Assembly: GCF_004924335.1 (NCBI RefSeq)
Contig: NZ_CP024633.1
Location: 3,038,001 to 3,102,000 of the forward strand
Length of the DNA stretch: 64,000 nucleotides
Reading direction: 5' to 3'
Source of the DNA: Mycobacteroides salmoniphilum
GTDB taxonomy: Bacteria; Actinomycetota; Actinomycetes; Mycobacteriales; Mycobacteriaceae
Part shown: in pieces, positions 21,820 to 32,377 of the stretch
Position numbering within the stretch: the stretch's first letter is position 1
How the letters are laid out: each line of letters opens with the position of its first letter
Program-made: the position numbers and the translations under genes
Notes under the pieces: generated by a model
Databases searched by the model: none
What the model saw: only the letters and a program-made list of their open reading frames with translations
What the model was told of the DNA's origin: nothing

Positions 21820-22095
21820 CTAACGCTCGGTAAACCCGGAGATGGGCTCGCCGGACTCCGGCCAGCTATCCACCACAAGATCTACGCGACCTGGCGTTTC
21901 ACCGCTGTTCAACCTGGCAAGCAGCTGTTCACACGCGGCCTTGTCCCCCTGCGCGACGACATGCACCCGCCCGTCGCGCGTGTTGGCCGCATATCCGGTC
22001 AGACCGAGTTCAAGGGCGCGGGATCGCACCCACCAACGGAACCCGACCCCTTGGACATGGCCATGCACCCACGCGGACAGGCGGATGTCCGACAT
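21820..22095 (-). CDS. acyP: acylphosphatase
   Basis: A 91-residue enzyme that hydrolyses carboxyl-phosphate bonds. It has the signature [15 protein letters not shown] (Arg23 region) and [17 protein letters not shown] with the catalytic Asn. It sits 3 bases after the OsmC-like gene and before smc, as in M. tuberculosis (Rv2922A). Confidence 0.95.
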   Translation of the reverse strand: MSDIRLSAWVHGHVQGVGFRWWVRSRALELGLTGYAANTRDGRVHVVAQGDKAACEQLLARLNSGETPGRVDLVVDSWPESGEPISGFTER

Positions 22096-22098
22096 CTG

Positions 22099-22521
22099 TT
22101 ATCGGTCTTCGTGTGAGCGCGCGTCCACCGTGAAGTTCACCTCGGCTCCCGCCTTCAGGGTCCGTCCGACCGTGCATACCTGGTCGACGGCGCGCTCCAC
22201 CACGGTGAGCACCCGTGCGCGCTCCTCGGGAGTCAGTGCACTCAGGTCGATGACCATCTTCTCGTCGAGTACCGGGTAGCGCTCTTGCTCCCGATCGGCG
22301 GGGCCGCTGACGTCGATACGCACCTGGTAGTCCTCACCGAGGCGGCGTGCGAGAGGCTGGTCGCTGGACATTCCGCTACAGGCCGCGAGCGCGATTTTGA
22401 GAAGCTCTCCGGGGGTGAATACCCCGTCAACGGTCTCCGACCCAATCAGTACGTGCGCACCCCGGGAGCTGTGTCCCGTGTAGCGGCGATTGCCCGTACG
22501 CTCTACCCATAATGACGTCAC
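22099..22521 (-). CDS. OsmC-family thiol peroxidase-like protein
   Basis: A 140-residue OsmC/Ohr-fold protein, homologous to Rv2923c, probably reducing organic peroxides with a Cys pair. Visible are LAACSGMSSDQPLARR with the first active-site Cys and QVCTVGRTLK with the second. The start is the GTG at 22521, giving TSLWVERTGNRRYTG as in the M. tuberculosis protein. Its start codon overlaps that of the divergent gene at 22512. Confidence 0.9.
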   Translation of the reverse strand: MTSLWVERTGNRRYTGHSSRGAHVLIGSETVDGVFTPGELLKIALAACSGMSSDQPLARRLGEDYQVRIDVSGPADREQERYPVLDEKMVIDLSALTPEERARVLTVVERAVDQVCTVGRTLKAGAEVNFTVDARSHEDR

Positions 22522-22534
22522 GCCCGCAATGTTA
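22497..22534. promoter_or_regulatory. overlapping divergent promoters with palindromic start codons
   Basis: TGACGTCA (22513-22520) is a perfect palindrome holding both start codons: ATG (22512) rightward and GTG (22521) leftward. The -10 boxes are TACGCT (22497-22502) for the rightward gene and TAACAT (minus strand, 22534-22529) for the leftward one. They predict leaders of about 3 and 1 bases. Confidence 0.5.
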
Positions 22535-22943
22535 TGTAATCGCCGCCGCCATGCTGGCCGCGGCGACTTTTTGGGCGCCAACCGCTGCGGCAGAGCCCGT
22601 AGTGACGCTAGAGTCGCTTCTGCTGCGTCCGTACAGCGAGGTACGGGCGCAGTTGTTGTCCGGTTCCTGGGCTCCTCGTATCGAGGAGCTGGTGTATATC
22701 CCGCCCGGTGAGCCCAAGATCGTGCCGACATCGGCGATGCGGCAGACCTATACGGTCGTGGACACCTGTTTCACCAAGCGGATCACACCGATGGGTATCT
22801 ACCTGCTGCTCGCCAAGCCCGAAACCGTCGAGCAGATCGGCGCGGATCAATTCAAGGCGAGCTACGGCAAGCTGGTCCCCAACTACCGGCCGGGGTGCGA
22901 CCCGGACGTCCAGCAGATCGACCTCGGCCGACCACCCTTCTAG
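22512..22943 (+). CDS. small secreted protein, function unknown
   Basis: A 143-residue protein with a signal peptide ending at PTAAAEP (about residue 27). The mature part holds only two Cys (VVDTCFTK and YRPGCDPD), which could pair. No family is recognised. It is divergent from the OsmC-like gene and convergent with kdpE. Confidence 0.78.
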   Translation: MTSRPQCYVIAAAMLAAATFWAPTAAAEPVVTLESLLLRPYSEVRAQLLSGSWAPRIEELVYIPPGEPKIVPTSAMRQTYTVVDTCFTKRITPMGIYLLLAKPETVEQIGADQFKASYGKLVPNYRPGCDPDVQQIDLGRPPF

Positions 22944-22956
22944 CCGTCTCGCAACG

Positions 22957-23631
22957 TCACTCCTGGAAGCGGTATCCCATCCCCGCCTCGGTGAGCAGAT
23001 GCTTGGGATGAGCCGGATCGATCTCCAGCTTGCGGCGTAGCTGTGCCAGATACACACGCAGATAATGAGTTTCGGAACTGTACGCAGGGCCCCAAACCTC
23101 GTGTAATAACTCCTTCTGCCCCACCAGCTTTCCGCGATTGCGCACCAGCACCGCAAGCATCGACCATTCGGTGGGCGTCAGGTGCACCTCCCTACCGTCG
23201 CGAATCACCTTGTGCGAGGACAGATCCACGTCGAAGGTCTCGGTATGCACCACCGGTTCGGCGCTGTCCGGTGTGCCACGGCGCACCGCGGCCCGCAGTC
23301 GTGCCAGAAACTCATCCATACCAAAGGGTTTGGTCACGTAATCGTCGGCACCCGCATCGAGTGCTTCGACCTTATCCGCCGAATCGGTGCGCGCCGAGAG
23401 CACGATCACCGGAACCTCGGTCCAGCCGCGCAGCCCGGCCAGCACCTCGGTGCCGTCCATATCCGGCAACCCGAGATCCAAGATCACCACCTCGGGCTGC
23501 GTCTCGGCGGCCGCACGCAGGGCGCCCGCCCCTGAAGAAGCCGTCACCACCTCGTAACCGCGCGCCGACAGGTTGATCCGCAGGGCACGCAGGATCTGTG
23601 GCTCGTCGTCTACCACCAGCACGCGCGTCAC
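22957..23631 (-). CDS. kdpE: KdpE response regulator
   Basis: OmpR-type regulator of 224 residues: receiver domain with acidic pocket (D8, D9), phospho-acceptor Asp52 (VILDLGLPD) and Lys near 104 (DYVTKPFG), then a winged-helix DNA-binding domain (LTPTEWSMLAVLVRN, LRVYLAQLRRKLE). It is the last gene of the kdp operon, overlapping kdpD by 4 bases. Activates kdpFABC under low K+ or osmotic stress in known systems. Confidence 0.96.
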   Translation of the reverse strand: MTRVLVVDDEPQILRALRINLSARGYEVVTASSGAGALRAAAETQPEVVILDLGLPDMDGTEVLAGLRGWTEVPVIVLSARTDSADKVEALDAGADDYVTKPFGMDEFLARLRAAVRRGTPDSAEPVVHTETFDVDLSSHKVIRDGREVHLTPTEWSMLAVLVRNRGKLVGQKELLHEVWGPAYSSETHYLRVYLAQLRRKLEIDPAHPKHLLTEAGMGYRFQE

Positions 23632-26123
23632 AGGATCCCCCCGGTAGGGAAGAAACCAGCGCTGGGTAGATCGACGATCATGGTCAGACCGCCGCCAGCC
23701 GTATCGGTCGCGTTCACCGTGCCCTCCATTGCTTCCACGAAACCCCTTACCACCGAAAGACCAAGCCCCACACCGACTGTGTTATCGCGATCGCCGAGAC
23801 GTTGGAAGGCATCGAAGGCCGCACCGCGTTTTGATGCTTCCAGTCCCTTCCCGTGGTCGGCGACGATCACCAGTGTGCGGTCGTCCACCTCCTCGTAGTT
23901 GACCCGCACGTCTGCCTGTGAGTATCTCAGCGCATTGTCGACAAGGTTGGCCAATACGCGTTCCAGCAGGCCCGGATCTGCCCGAACCACCGCACCCGTC
24001 AAGTCCAGATGCACCCGCTTGCGGTCGTTCTCGGTGGTACCCAACAAGGCCCGGTGCGCGATTTCCTCGACGTACACCGGCACGGCACGGGGTTTGACGA
24101 CCCCCGCTGCCAGCCGCGACGAGTCCAGCAGGTTGCCCACCAGAGCGGTGAGTTGGTCGGTCGACTCCTCCACGGTGGCAAGCAGTTCGGCAGTGTCCTC
24201 GGGCGAGAACTCGATATCGGGACTACGCAGGCTCGACACGGCGGCCTTGACCGCGGCGAGCGGTGTACGCAGGTCATGGCTCACCGCCGACAACAGCGCC
24301 CGGCGCAACCGATCGGCCTCGGCGAGGGCCGTGGCCTGCGACGCCTCCTCGGCCAGACGTGCCGAACGAACCAGACCCACCGCCGTTCCGGCGACCACCT
24401 GCAGCACCCGCGCGTCGGTGGACGGCACCGGTGGCCCATTGAGCGCCAATGCGTACGCACCGTCGTCGACACGGAACACCGAGTCGGCCTCCGATTCCCG
24501 CGTGGGCGGCTGCTCCCCCACGCTGGCGATAGCCGGCCCCTCCGCGCACAGCAGACTCACCGCCGTCTGGTTGTAGGTGGCGCACACCCTTTCCAGAAGG
24601 GCCGACAGATCCGAATTCACCAGGACACCACCGGCGAAGAGCGCCAGCAGTTCCGCTTCACGGGCGGCCCGCCGAGCCTGCCGTGCCCGGGTGGCGGCCG
24701 CATCGACCAACGCCGCCACGGCGACGGCGGTCACCATGATCATCAGGATGGTCAGTGCGTTATCGGTCTCACCGATGGTGAAGCTGTATCGGGGTGAGAC
24801 GAACAGATAGTTGAGCAGCAGGCCGGAGATGATCGCGGATACCAACGCGGTCGACACACCACCGAGCAATGAAACACCCAGTACCGCAATGAGAAACAGT
24901 GCGCTCTTGCTACCTACCCCGAGCGCGGCATCGAAGAAGTGAATGAACAATGCGGTGGCCGCGGGCACCAGGATCGCCGCGAGCCAGTTGATCACCAGCC
25001 GCTTTCGCCCCTCAGCCGGTACCGACCAGCTGCCTATCGGAGCCGACCGGGTCTGCCCGTGCGTCACCATGTGCACATCTATCGCACCGGAATCGCGAAT
25101 GACGGCCGCGGCCACCCCTTCGTCGAAGATCCGGGCCCACCGTGAGCGCCGGGAGGTGCCCATGACCAACTGCGTGGCGTTGACGCCGCGGGCGAAGTCC
25201 AGCAGCGTCTGCGGCACGTCGTCCCCGGTGACGGTTTGCACTGAGGCGCCAATGTCGTTGGCCAGCCGACGCACCTTCCCCATGACGGCCGTCGAAGCAC
25301 CCACCAGACCGTCACCGCGCACCACGTGGACAACCAGCAGTTCGGCACTCGACTTGGCGGCAATGCGGCTTGCCCGGCGTACCAGAGTCTCCGACTCAGG
25401 ACCACCGGTAACCGCGACAACCACGCGTTCGCGAGCCTCCCAGGTCTTGGTGATCCTGTTGTCCGAGCGGTATTTGGCGAGTGCGGCGTCCACCTGGTCG
25501 GCGAGCCACAGCAACGCGAGTTCACGCAGCGCCGTGAGATTGCCGGTACGAAAGTAGTTGCTCAGTGCCGAACCGACCTTCTCCGGTGCGTAGACATTGC
25601 CATGAACCATTCTGCGCCGCAACGCCTCCGGCGTGATATCGACAAGCTCCACCTGCTCGGCACGGCGCACCACCGCATCAGGCACGGTCTCGCGCTGCAC
25701 AATCCCGGTGATCTGCTCAACGACATCGTTCAGACTCTCCAGGTGCTGCACGTTGATGGTGGTGAGCACATCGATCCCCGCATCGAGAATCTCGTCGATA
25801 TCCTGCCAACGCTTGGGATTCCGGCTACCCGGCACATTGGTGTGCGCCATCTCGTCGATGAGCACCAGGGCCGGCTGGCGCTCGATCACCGCGTCCACGT
25901 CCAGCTCGTACATGGCGGTTCCGCGGTAGGTCATCTCCTTGGGTGGGATGAGCTCCAAACCATCGAGCAACTGGGCGGTCTTGCTGCGGCCGTGGGTCTC
26001 CACGGTCGCGGCGACCACATCAGTGCCGCGACTGGCCCGGCGGTGCGCCTCGTTGAGCATGGCGTAGGTCTTGCCTACTCCTGGCGCGGCCCCCAGATAG
26101 ATCCGCAGTGTCCCGCGCGGCAA
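23628..26123 (-). CDS. kdpD: KdpD sensor histidine kinase
   Basis: Membrane sensor of 831 residues. It has the KdpD N-terminal domain with Walker-A-like GAAPGVGKT (11-19), a Usp-like domain, four closely spaced membrane helices in the middle (LAAILVPAATALFIHFF onward), a GAF-like region, then the kinase core with SHDLRTPL (His phosphorylation) and DHGKGLE, GVGLGLS in the ATP lid. Overlaps kdpE by 4 bases. Confidence 0.96.
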   Translation of the reverse strand: MPRGTLRIYLGAAPGVGKTYAMLNEAHRRASRGTDVVAATVETHGRSKTAQLLDGLELIPPKEMTYRGTAMYELDVDAVIERQPALVLIDEMAHTNVPGSRNPKRWQDIDEILDAGIDVLTTINVQHLESLNDVVEQITGIVQRETVPDAVVRRAEQVELVDITPEALRRRMVHGNVYAPEKVGSALSNYFRTGNLTALRELALLWLADQVDAALAKYRSDNRITKTWEARERVVVAVTGGPESETLVRRASRIAAKSSAELLVVHVVRGDGLVGASTAVMGKVRRLANDIGASVQTVTGDDVPQTLLDFARGVNATQLVMGTSRRSRWARIFDEGVAAAVIRDSGAIDVHMVTHGQTRSAPIGSWSVPAEGRKRLVINWLAAILVPAATALFIHFFDAALGVGSKSALFLIAVLGVSLLGGVSTALVSAIISGLLLNYLFVSPRYSFTIGETDNALTILMIMVTAVAVAALVDAAATRARQARRAAREAELLALFAGGVLVNSDLSALLERVCATYNQTAVSLLCAEGPAIASVGEQPPTRESEADSVFRVDDGAYALALNGPPVPSTDARVLQVVAGTAVGLVRSARLAEEASQATALAEADRLRRALLSAVSHDLRTPLAAVKAAVSSLRSPDIEFSPEDTAELLATVEESTDQLTALVGNLLDSSRLAAGVVKPRAVPVYVEEIAHRALLGTTENDRKRVHLDLTGAVVRADPGLLERVLANLVDNALRYSQADVRVNYEEVDDRTLVIVADHGKGLEASKRGAAFDAFQRLGDRDNTVGVGLGLSVVRGFVEAMEGTVNATDTAGGGLTMIVDLPSAGFFPTGGIL

Positions 26124-26133
26124 TGTCTCTCCT

Positions 26134-26742
26134 TCATCGGCAAGGCGGGCCAGTGAGGCCCAATGCCACGTTCAGCGTGGGCACGTTGACCCGCGGCCCT
26201 CCCAGAATGCCCCATTGCCGTGATGACGTGTGCGCATCCACGAGCTCTTTCACCCGGGCCTGGCTCAGTCCGGTCGCCGCCGCGACCCGCGGTATCTGCA
26301 GCGCGGCGTACTCCGGACTGATGTCGGGGTCCAGGCTCGAACCCGATCCGGTCACCGCGTCGGCGGGAATCCGTGCGGGATCGACGCTCTCCCGTGATGC
26401 GATGGTGGCGCGACGCGCCTCGATATCCGTCTTCAGCTTCTCGCTGTTGGGCCCCTGGTTCGAGGGCAACCCCGCGGCGGGATCGCCGCTGGTACGGGTG
26501 TGGAAATAGGGGTCCGAACCAGTGGCTTGCGGATCCACTCCGATGAGCGATGATCCCACGATGCAGCCGTTACGGTCCGTGAGCGGCGAGCCCTCGGCGG
26601 CCGCGGAGTCGATGCGCCCGAACACCCATACCGCAGCCGGGTAGGCGACACCGAGCACCACAGTCAGGCCCAGCAGCACCACCAAGCCGGCCACGCTCTG
26701 ACGCAGCCACGCGATCACAACCTTGTTCACGAGATCACCCAA
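26134..26742 (-). CDS. kdpC: potassium-transporting ATPase subunit KdpC
   Basis: Single-span subunit of 202 residues that stabilises the complex. One N-terminal helix ([22 protein letters not shown]) is followed by the exported domain with [15 protein letters not shown], and the C-terminal [17 protein letters not shown]. Overlaps kdpB by 8 bases and is followed 10 bases later by kdpD. Confidence 0.96.
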   Translation of the reverse strand: MGDLVNKVVIAWLRQSVAGLVVLLGLTVVLGVAYPAAVWVFGRIDSAAAEGSPLTDRNGCIVGSSLIGVDPQATGSDPYFHTRTSGDPAAGLPSNQGPNSEKLKTDIEARRATIASRESVDPARIPADAVTGSGSSLDPDISPEYAALQIPRVAAATGLSQARVKELVDAHTSSRQWGILGGPRVNVPTLNVALGLTGPPCR

Positions 26743-28810
26743 TTCCCGGTAGGAAACGCACGACCAGATCGATCAGCCAGATCCCGACAAAGGGGACGAT
26801 CACGCCACCGAGGCCGTAGATCAACAGGTTTCGCCGCAGCAGCTCCCCGGCGCCCACCGGCCGATAGCGGACGCCCTTGAGCGCCAAAGGAACCAACGCG
26901 ATGATCACGAGGGCGTTGAAGATGACCGCCGACAGAATCGCCGATTGCGGAGTGGCCAGTCGCATGATGTTGAGCGAGTTCAGTTGCGGGTAGATGCCAC
27001 TGAACAGCGCGGGCAGGATCGCGAAGTACTTCGCGAGATCGTTGGCCAGCGAGAAGGTGGTCAACGCACCCCGGGTTATCAGCAGCTGCTTACCAATGGC
27101 CACCACGTCGATGAGTTTGGTGGGGTCAGAATCCAGGTCCACCATGTTCCCGGCTTCCTTGGCAGCCGATGTTCCCGTGTTCATCGCCACGCCCACATCC
27201 GCTTGTGCCAGCGCCGGAGCGTCGTTGGTACCGTCGCCGGTCATCGCGACCAGGCGCCCGGCCTTCTGCTCCTTACGCAGCAGCTCCAGCTTGTCCTCCG
27301 GGGTGGCCTCTGCGACGAAGTCGTCGACACCGGCTTCGGAGGCGATCTGTTTGGCGGTCAAGGGATTGTCGCCGGTCACCATGATGGTGCGGATACCCAT
27401 GGCCCGCATCTGAGCGAACCGTTCGGCCATCCCGGGTTTCACCACATCGGAGAGTCGGATCACTCCCAGTAATCGGGTGCCTGTGCTGTCATGGTCGGCG
27501 ACCACCAGCGGCGTGCCGCCCTCGCCGGCCACGTGGTCGGCGGACTTTCGGACCGCGACCACCACCGGGTCGTCTTCCTGGACGCCGGAAAGGCTGGCCA
27601 CCCAGGTGAACACCGCATCGGAGGCACCCTTGCGGATCTGCCTGCCCTCGACGGTATCCAACCCACTCATCCTGGTGGCGGCGGTGAAGGCCACGAAATC
27701 GCCCTCAATCGAACCCTCGCCGCTTCTTTCCCCCGTTGCCTCGCTCGCCCCGGCCGCCAGTTCCACGATGCTGCGACCCTCGGGGGTTTCGTCGGCGAGA
27801 CTGGACGCCCGAGCTGCCTGGGCGAGGGTGTCATGCGAAATACCCGGCGCAACAATGAATTCAGTAGCCTGCCGATTGCCGAAGGTGATGGTGCCCGTCT
27901 TGTCCATCAGCAGAACGTCGATATCGCCGGCCGCTTCCACCGCGCGCCCCGACTTGGCCAGGACGTTGTGTTGCACCAGCCGGTCCATGCCCGCGATGCC
28001 GATCGCCGACATCAGGGCCCCGATGGTCGTAGGGATCAAACAGACGAGCAATGCGATGAGCTTGACCGGATCCTGTTGTTCGCCACCGTAGTTGCCCATC
28101 GGGCCCAGTGCGACGACAGCCAACAGGAAGATGATGGTCAACGATGCCAGCAGGATGTTGAGCGCGATCTCGTTCGGAGTCTTCTGGCGCGAGGCACCCT
28201 CGACGAGCGCGATCATCCGGTCGACAAAGGACTCACCCGGCGCCGCGGTGATCTGCACGATGATCCGGTCCGACAGCACGGTGGTGCCGCCGGTGACGGC
28301 ACACCGGTCGCCACCTGATTCCCGCACCACGGGTGCTGATTCACCGGTGATGGCCGACTCGTCGACGGTGGCGATGCCTTCCACCACGTCGCCGTCACCG
28401 GGGATGACCTGTCCCGCCTCGACCACAACCCGGTCCCCCGGTCGCAGCGAGCTGCCGGGCACCTCTTCCTCGGCCTCGTGACCGTTGCCGTCTCCCACCA
28501 ACCTGCGGGCTACGGTGTCGCGCTTGACCTCTCGCAGACTCGCCGCCTGCGCCTTCCCACGCCCCTCCGCGACGGCCTCGGCCAGGTTCGCGAACACCAC
28601 CGTGAACCACAGCCAGGCGGTAATGGCCCACGCGAAAATCGACGGATGCAGCACCGCGAGCACGGTGGTGGCCACCGACCCGACGGTCACCACGAACATC
28701 ACCGGATTGCGGGCCATGTGCCGGGGATCGAGCTTGCGCACGGCAAGCGGTAGCGCCTTGACCAACTGGGTGGGGTCGAAGACTCCGGTACTGACTACGG
28801 TCTTACTCAC
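26735..28810 (-). CDS. kdpB: potassium-transporting P-type ATPase subunit KdpB
   Basis: Catalytic subunit of 691 residues. It has the phosphorylation loop [10 protein letters not shown], the actuator motif TGES (ITGESAPV), and hinge region [20 protein letters not shown], all typical of P-type ATPases. Overlaps kdpA by 4 bases and kdpC by 8 bases, showing tight coupling of subunit synthesis. Confidence 0.97.
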   Translation of the reverse strand: MSKTVVSTGVFDPTQLVKALPLAVRKLDPRHMARNPVMFVVTVGSVATTVLAVLHPSIFAWAITAWLWFTVVFANLAEAVAEGRGKAQAASLREVKRDTVARRLVGDGNGHEAEEEVPGSSLRPGDRVVVEAGQVIPGDGDVVEGIATVDESAITGESAPVVRESGGDRCAVTGGTTVLSDRIIVQITAAPGESFVDRMIALVEGASRQKTPNEIALNILLASLTIIFLLAVVALGPMGNYGGEQQDPVKLIALLVCLIPTTIGALMSAIGIAGMDRLVQHNVLAKSGRAVEAAGDIDVLLMDKTGTITFGNRQATEFIVAPGISHDTLAQAARASSLADETPEGRSIVELAAGASEATGERSGEGSIEGDFVAFTAATRMSGLDTVEGRQIRKGASDAVFTWVASLSGVQEDDPVVVAVRKSADHVAGEGGTPLVVADHDSTGTRLLGVIRLSDVVKPGMAERFAQMRAMGIRTIMVTGDNPLTAKQIASEAGVDDFVAEATPEDKLELLRKEQKAGRLVAMTGDGTNDAPALAQADVGVAMNTGTSAAKEAGNMVDLDSDPTKLIDVVAIGKQLLITRGALTTFSLANDLAKYFAILPALFSGIYPQLNSLNIMRLATPQSAILSAVIFNALVIIALVPLALKGVRYRPVGAGELLRRNLLIYGLGGVIVPFVGIWLIDLVVRFLPGIG

Positions 28811-30525
28811 AGGACTGCCTCGGCGATCGGTCCCAGCGCCAGCGCCGGGAAGAAGGTGAGTGCGGCCACCAAGAGGACTGTGCCGGTGTGCAATCCGGCG
28901 AACATGGGGCCGTGGGTGTGCAGGGTTCCGGCCGATTCCGGCGTCCTCTGCTGAGTCGCAAGCGATCCGGCCAGCGCCAGCGTGAAGATGATGGGCAGGA
29001 AGCGGCCCAACAACATCGCCACACCGAGCGAAGCCTGGAACCAGTGGCTGGTTACCGTGAGGCCACCGAAGGCGCTGCCATTGTTGTTGGCGGCCGAGGC
29101 GTAGGCGTACAACACCTCGGAGAAGCCGTGAATAGACTGTGGGGTGCCCGGATCACCGCTGTTGCCTTGGTATCCGGGCGTCGTCGAGAGGGCCACCGAG
29201 ATACCCGTGCCGATGAGCACGAGCGCCGGCATGACGAGCACCGACAGTGCGGCCATAGTGATCTGGCGACGGCCGATCTTCTTGCCGAGGAACTCCGGTG
29301 TGCGGCCCACCAACAGGCCACCGACGAACACCGCGATGATGGCCAGTACCAGGATGCCGTACAGGCCGGTTCCGACACCACCGGGTGCGATCTCGCCGAA
29401 TAGCATGTTCAGGATGAGCGCGCCACCTCCGGCGGCGGTGAAGCTGTCATGTGCGGCATCGACTGCACCCGTGGAGGTTCCGGTGGTCGCCACCGCGAAC
29501 AAGCTGCTGGTAGGGATGCCGAATCTGACTTCCTTGCCCTCCATCATGGCGCCGGCTGCCTGCGCGGCAACGCCACGCGGGCTTGACTCCGCCCAGGTGA
29601 CGACTGCCAGCATGCCGCCGAAGAGCGTGGCCATTACCGAGAGGATGGTCAGACCCTGACGCTTGTCACCCACCATCGTCGAGTAGGTGCGGGTCAGGCA
29701 GACCGGGACAATGAGGATGGCGAGGATCTCGACGATATTGCTCAGCGGTGTCGGGTTCTCGAAGGGGTGTGCGGAGTTGGCGGCCAGAATGCCACCACCA
29801 TTGGTGCCGACCTCCTTGATGGCCTCCTGCGAGGCGACCGGGGCCAGGGCGATGTGCTGCGCGGTACCGTCCAGCCCGGTGGCGGTGAAGTGTGTGTACA
29901 GGGACTGAATGGTGCCCTGCGACAACAAGATCAGCGCGACGATGAACGAAATCGGCAGCAGGATCCGCAGGCTTGCCCGCACCAGGTCGACCCAGAAATT
30001 GCCAAGCTCGCCCCCGGATGTCGTCCGCACGATGCCGCGGATCAGTGCGACCGCGACCGCGAGCCCCACTGCGGCCGAGACGAAGTTCTGCACGGCCAAC
30101 CCGATCATCTGAGTCAGGTTGGTCATGGTGGTCTCGGGTGTGTACGACTGCCAGTTGGTGTTCGTGACGAACGAAACGGCGGTATTGAAGGCCACGGCTG
30201 GACTCACCGCGCCCAGGTCACCCGAGAGGGGCAAGACGCCCTGGATGCGTTGCAGCAGATAGAGGAACATCACGCTCGCGAACGAGAACCCCAGCAGTGA
30301 CAGGGTGTAGCCCACCCACGTCTGCTCGGTGTCCGGATCCACCCGTCCCGTGCGGTAGATAAGACGCTCGACGAGCGAATGCTTGATGGTCGATGATCCG
30401 CTTGCGCGAAGCGAATGAGGACCCGTGAAGACGCGCGCCATGTAGTCCCCCAACGGGACGTAAGCGATGGCGAGCACCAAGACGACGAAGCCGATCTGAA
30501 GACCGGCCGCCAGAGCGGAATTCAC
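28807..30525 (-). CDS. kdpA: potassium-transporting ATPase subunit KdpA
   Basis: Channel-like K+-binding subunit of 572 residues with about ten helices and repeated selectivity-filter loops ([34 protein letters not shown]). The start is the GTG at 30525 ([14 protein letters not shown]), because GGAAAGG lies upstream and the longer reading frame would run through kdpF. It starts 2 bases after the kdpF stop. Confidence 0.96.
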   Translation of the reverse strand: MNSALAAGLQIGFVVLVLAIAYVPLGDYMARVFTGPHSLRASGSSTIKHSLVERLIYRTGRVDPDTEQTWVGYTLSLLGFSFASVMFLYLLQRIQGVLPLSGDLGAVSPAVAFNTAVSFVTNTNWQSYTPETTMTNLTQMIGLAVQNFVSAAVGLAVAVALIRGIVRTTSGGELGNFWVDLVRASLRILLPISFIVALILLSQGTIQSLYTHFTATGLDGTAQHIALAPVASQEAIKEVGTNGGGILAANSAHPFENPTPLSNIVEILAILIVPVCLTRTYSTMVGDKRQGLTILSVMATLFGGMLAVVTWAESSPRGVAAQAAGAMMEGKEVRFGIPTSSLFAVATTGTSTGAVDAAHDSFTAAGGGALILNMLFGEIAPGGVGTGLYGILVLAIIAVFVGGLLVGRTPEFLGKKIGRRQITMAALSVLVMPALVLIGTGISVALSTTPGYQGNSGDPGTPQSIHGFSEVLYAYASAANNNGSAFGGLTVTSHWFQASLGVAMLLGRFLPIIFTLALAGSLATQQRTPESAGTLHTHGPMFAGLHTGTVLLVAALTFFPALALGPIAEAVL

Positions 30526-30527
30526 CG

Positions 30528-30626
30528 TTAGAACCTTTCCGGGTCGAGCAGCGCGACCACCAGATACACGACGAGTGCGGCCGACAAGACAATCAGCACA
30601 ATGTTGGTGATGACATCGACGGTCAT
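30528..30626 (-). CDS. kdpF: KdpF, small subunit of the potassium ATPase
   Basis: A 32-residue single-helix peptide: MTVDVITNIV, a hydrophobic middle, then YLVVALLDPERF. The end YLvxALLxPExF is the KdpF signature. It lies immediately before kdpA and its ATG overlaps the stop of the small ORF upstream (ATGA). Confidence 0.9.
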   Translation of the reverse strand: MTVDVITNIVLIVLSAALVVYLVVALLDPERF

Positions 30627-30706
30627 CGCGCCTGCAATCCACGTACGACGGCTACGCACAAAGCGAAGCCCACGACCGTCAGGACCAGGTACCAGAAATC
30701 AACCAC
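30623..30706 (-). CDS. 27-residue membrane peptide upstream of kdpF
   Basis: A GTG-started ORF encodes MVDFWYLVLTVVGF, then ALCVAVVRGLQAR: one hydrophobic helix with a positive C-terminus. Its TGA overlaps the kdpF ATG by 4 bases, a classic coupling arrangement. CATGAT (minus strand 30718-30713) sits at -12 to -7 if the GTG is +1, so the operon mRNA could begin at this codon. It resembles KdpF in size and topology, so it may be a second small subunit; no function is known to me. Confidence 0.65.
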   Translation of the reverse strand: MVDFWYLVLTVVGFALCVAVVRGLQAR

Positions 30707-30763
30707 GCAGGAATCATGATCCCCGCTAAGGGCACTACCTGCGTTCTTTACGCGTCCCTGACG

Positions 30764-30776
30764 GCCCCGTCGGGGC
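30764..30776 (-). terminator. GC hairpin after fpg
   Basis: GCCCC-GTC-GGGGC forms a 5-bp GC stem (one more G-T pair outside) just downstream of the fpg stop and before the kdp promoter. It lacks a T run, as mycobacterial terminators often do, so the call is tentative. Confidence 0.4.
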
Positions 30777-30786
30777 TCTTGACGCG

Positions 30787-31641
30787 CTATTTACGGGCTT
30801 CAACCAGCCGTTGACAGCTCGGGCAGAAGTACGACGACCGGTTCATAAATGCCTCCCGGAGCATGGCGCGACCGCAGCGGCGACACGGCTCACCCTCGCG
30901 TCCGTACGCCTCCAAAGAGCGCTCGAAGTAACCGGATTCGCCGTTCACATTCACGTACAGATCGTCGAACGAGGTGCCCCCCTGCGCGAGCGCCAAACGC
31001 ATGACGCCCGCCGCGCTGTCGAGCACCTCGGTGAGCTTGGCGCGGGTCATGGCGTCGGTGAGTCGGCGTCCATGTACGCGCGCCTGCCAGAGTGCCTCGT
31101 CGGCGTAAATGTTCCCGACACCGGACACCACGGTCTGATCGAGCAGCGCGCGCTTGATCTCGGTGTGCTTACCGCGTAGCCGGGTAACCACGGCCGATAC
31201 GTCGAACCGTTCGTCGAGCGGGTCACGCGCGATATGCGCGACCGGCTCAGGGAGTTCACTCCCGTCGACGGTGACGACATCGGTCACCATCCAGCCGCCG
31301 AAGGTGCGCTGATCGACGAAGCTCAGCACCGATCCGTCGTCGAGCGTCGCGGCAATACGTAAATGCTGTGGCCTGGAGATGGGTCCGATGAGCATTTGGC
31401 CGCTCATTCCCAGGTGGACCACCAGTGCCTGTCCCTCGCCCAGCATGAGCCACAGATACTTGCCCCGGCGGCCCGTACCGCTGATCTGCTGTCCGGCAAG
31501 CAGTCCCGTCAGTTCGACGGCGCCTCCGGGCTGCCTGCGCACGGCCCGGTCGTGGTGCACAGATGCCGATGCGATGGTCTTGCCGACAAGGTGATGGTGC
31601 AGTCCGCGGCGGACCACCTCCACCTCGGGAAGCTCAGGCAC
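30787..31641 (-). CDS. mutM: formamidopyrimidine-DNA glycosylase (Fpg/MutM)
   Basis: Base-excision repair enzyme for 8-oxoguanine, 284 residues. The GTG at 31641 gives [13 protein letters not shown], so the N-terminal Pro nucleophile and Glu2 are exposed after Met removal. The H2TH region has [10 protein letters not shown], and the zinc finger is CRRC...CPSC near the C-terminus ([10 protein letters not shown] between). Overlaps rnc by 8 bases; yceD-rnc-fpg form one operon. Confidence 0.96.
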   Translation of the reverse strand: MPELPEVEVVRRGLHHHLVGKTIASASVHHDRAVRRQPGGAVELTGLLAGQQISGTGRRGKYLWLMLGEGQALVVHLGMSGQMLIGPISRPQHLRIAATLDDGSVLSFVDQRTFGGWMVTDVVTVDGSELPEPVAHIARDPLDERFDVSAVVTRLRGKHTEIKRALLDQTVVSGVGNIYADEALWQARVHGRRLTDAMTRAKLTEVLDSAAGVMRLALAQGGTSFDDLYVNVNGESGYFERSLEAYGREGEPCRRCGRAMLREAFMNRSSYFCPSCQRLVEARK

Positions 31642-32377
31642 TCTCCGCGCCCTCGGCTCTTCCCTCGAGGGGTTCATCGCTATTGATGCCGTTCCACGCC
31701 TCCGAGGCGGCCTTTTGTTCGGCCTCCTTCTTGGACCGGCCGACGCCCACGCCGTGCGCGGTGTCATTGACCATCACGGTCGCGGTGAATTCCTTGTCAT
31801 GATCGGGCCCGGTTGAGGTGACTACATACGATGGTGCGCCCCAACCCTTTTCCGCGGTCAGTTCCTGCAGGCTGGTCTTCCAGTCCAGGCCGGCGCCAAG
31901 TGTGGGTGCGGTCTCCAGGAGCTGGCCGAACAACTGCAGTACGACCGCGCGGGCGATCTCCAACCCGTACTCCACATAGACCGCGCCGAGAATCGACTCC
32001 ATACCGTCGGCGAGAATGCTGGACTTGTCGCGGCCGCCGGTGTTCTCCTCGCCCTTGCCGAGAAACAGATGTGCGCCCAGCCCGTCGTCGGTCAGGCCAC
32101 GCGCCACTCCGGCGAGCGCCTGGGTGTTGACGATGCTGGCACGCAGCTTCGCCAAATCGCCCTCCGGGCGGTCGGGGTGGCTGTGGTACAGCGTCTCGGT
32201 GATCGTCAGTCCAAGAACGGCATCCCCGAGGAACTCCAGCCTCTCGTTGGTGGGCAGGCCACCGTTCTCGTAGGCATAGCTGCGATGCGTGAGTGCCAGA
32301 GTGAGTAGATCGTCACCGACCCGAACACCAATCGCGGCACGCAGATCGTCGTACCGATCTCCTGGGGCAGGACTCAC
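31634..32377 (-). CDS. rnc: ribonuclease III
   Basis: Double-strand RNA endonuclease of 247 residues: catalytic domain with the signature [12 protein letters not shown] (about 44-55) and the second acidic site [11 protein letters not shown], followed by a dsRNA-binding domain ending [14 protein letters not shown]. An acidic tail follows. Overlaps both yceD (4 bases) and fpg (8 bases). Confidence 0.97.
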   Translation of the reverse strand: MSPAPGDRYDDLRAAIGVRVGDDLLTLALTHRSYAYENGGLPTNERLEFLGDAVLGLTITETLYHSHPDRPEGDLAKLRASIVNTQALAGVARGLTDDGLGAHLFLGKGEENTGGRDKSSILADGMESILGAVYVEYGLEIARAVVLQLFGQLLETAPTLGAGLDWKTSLQELTAEKGWGAPSYVVTSTGPDHDKEFTATVMVNDTAHGVGVGRSKKEAEQKAASEAWNGINSDEPLEGRAEGAESA

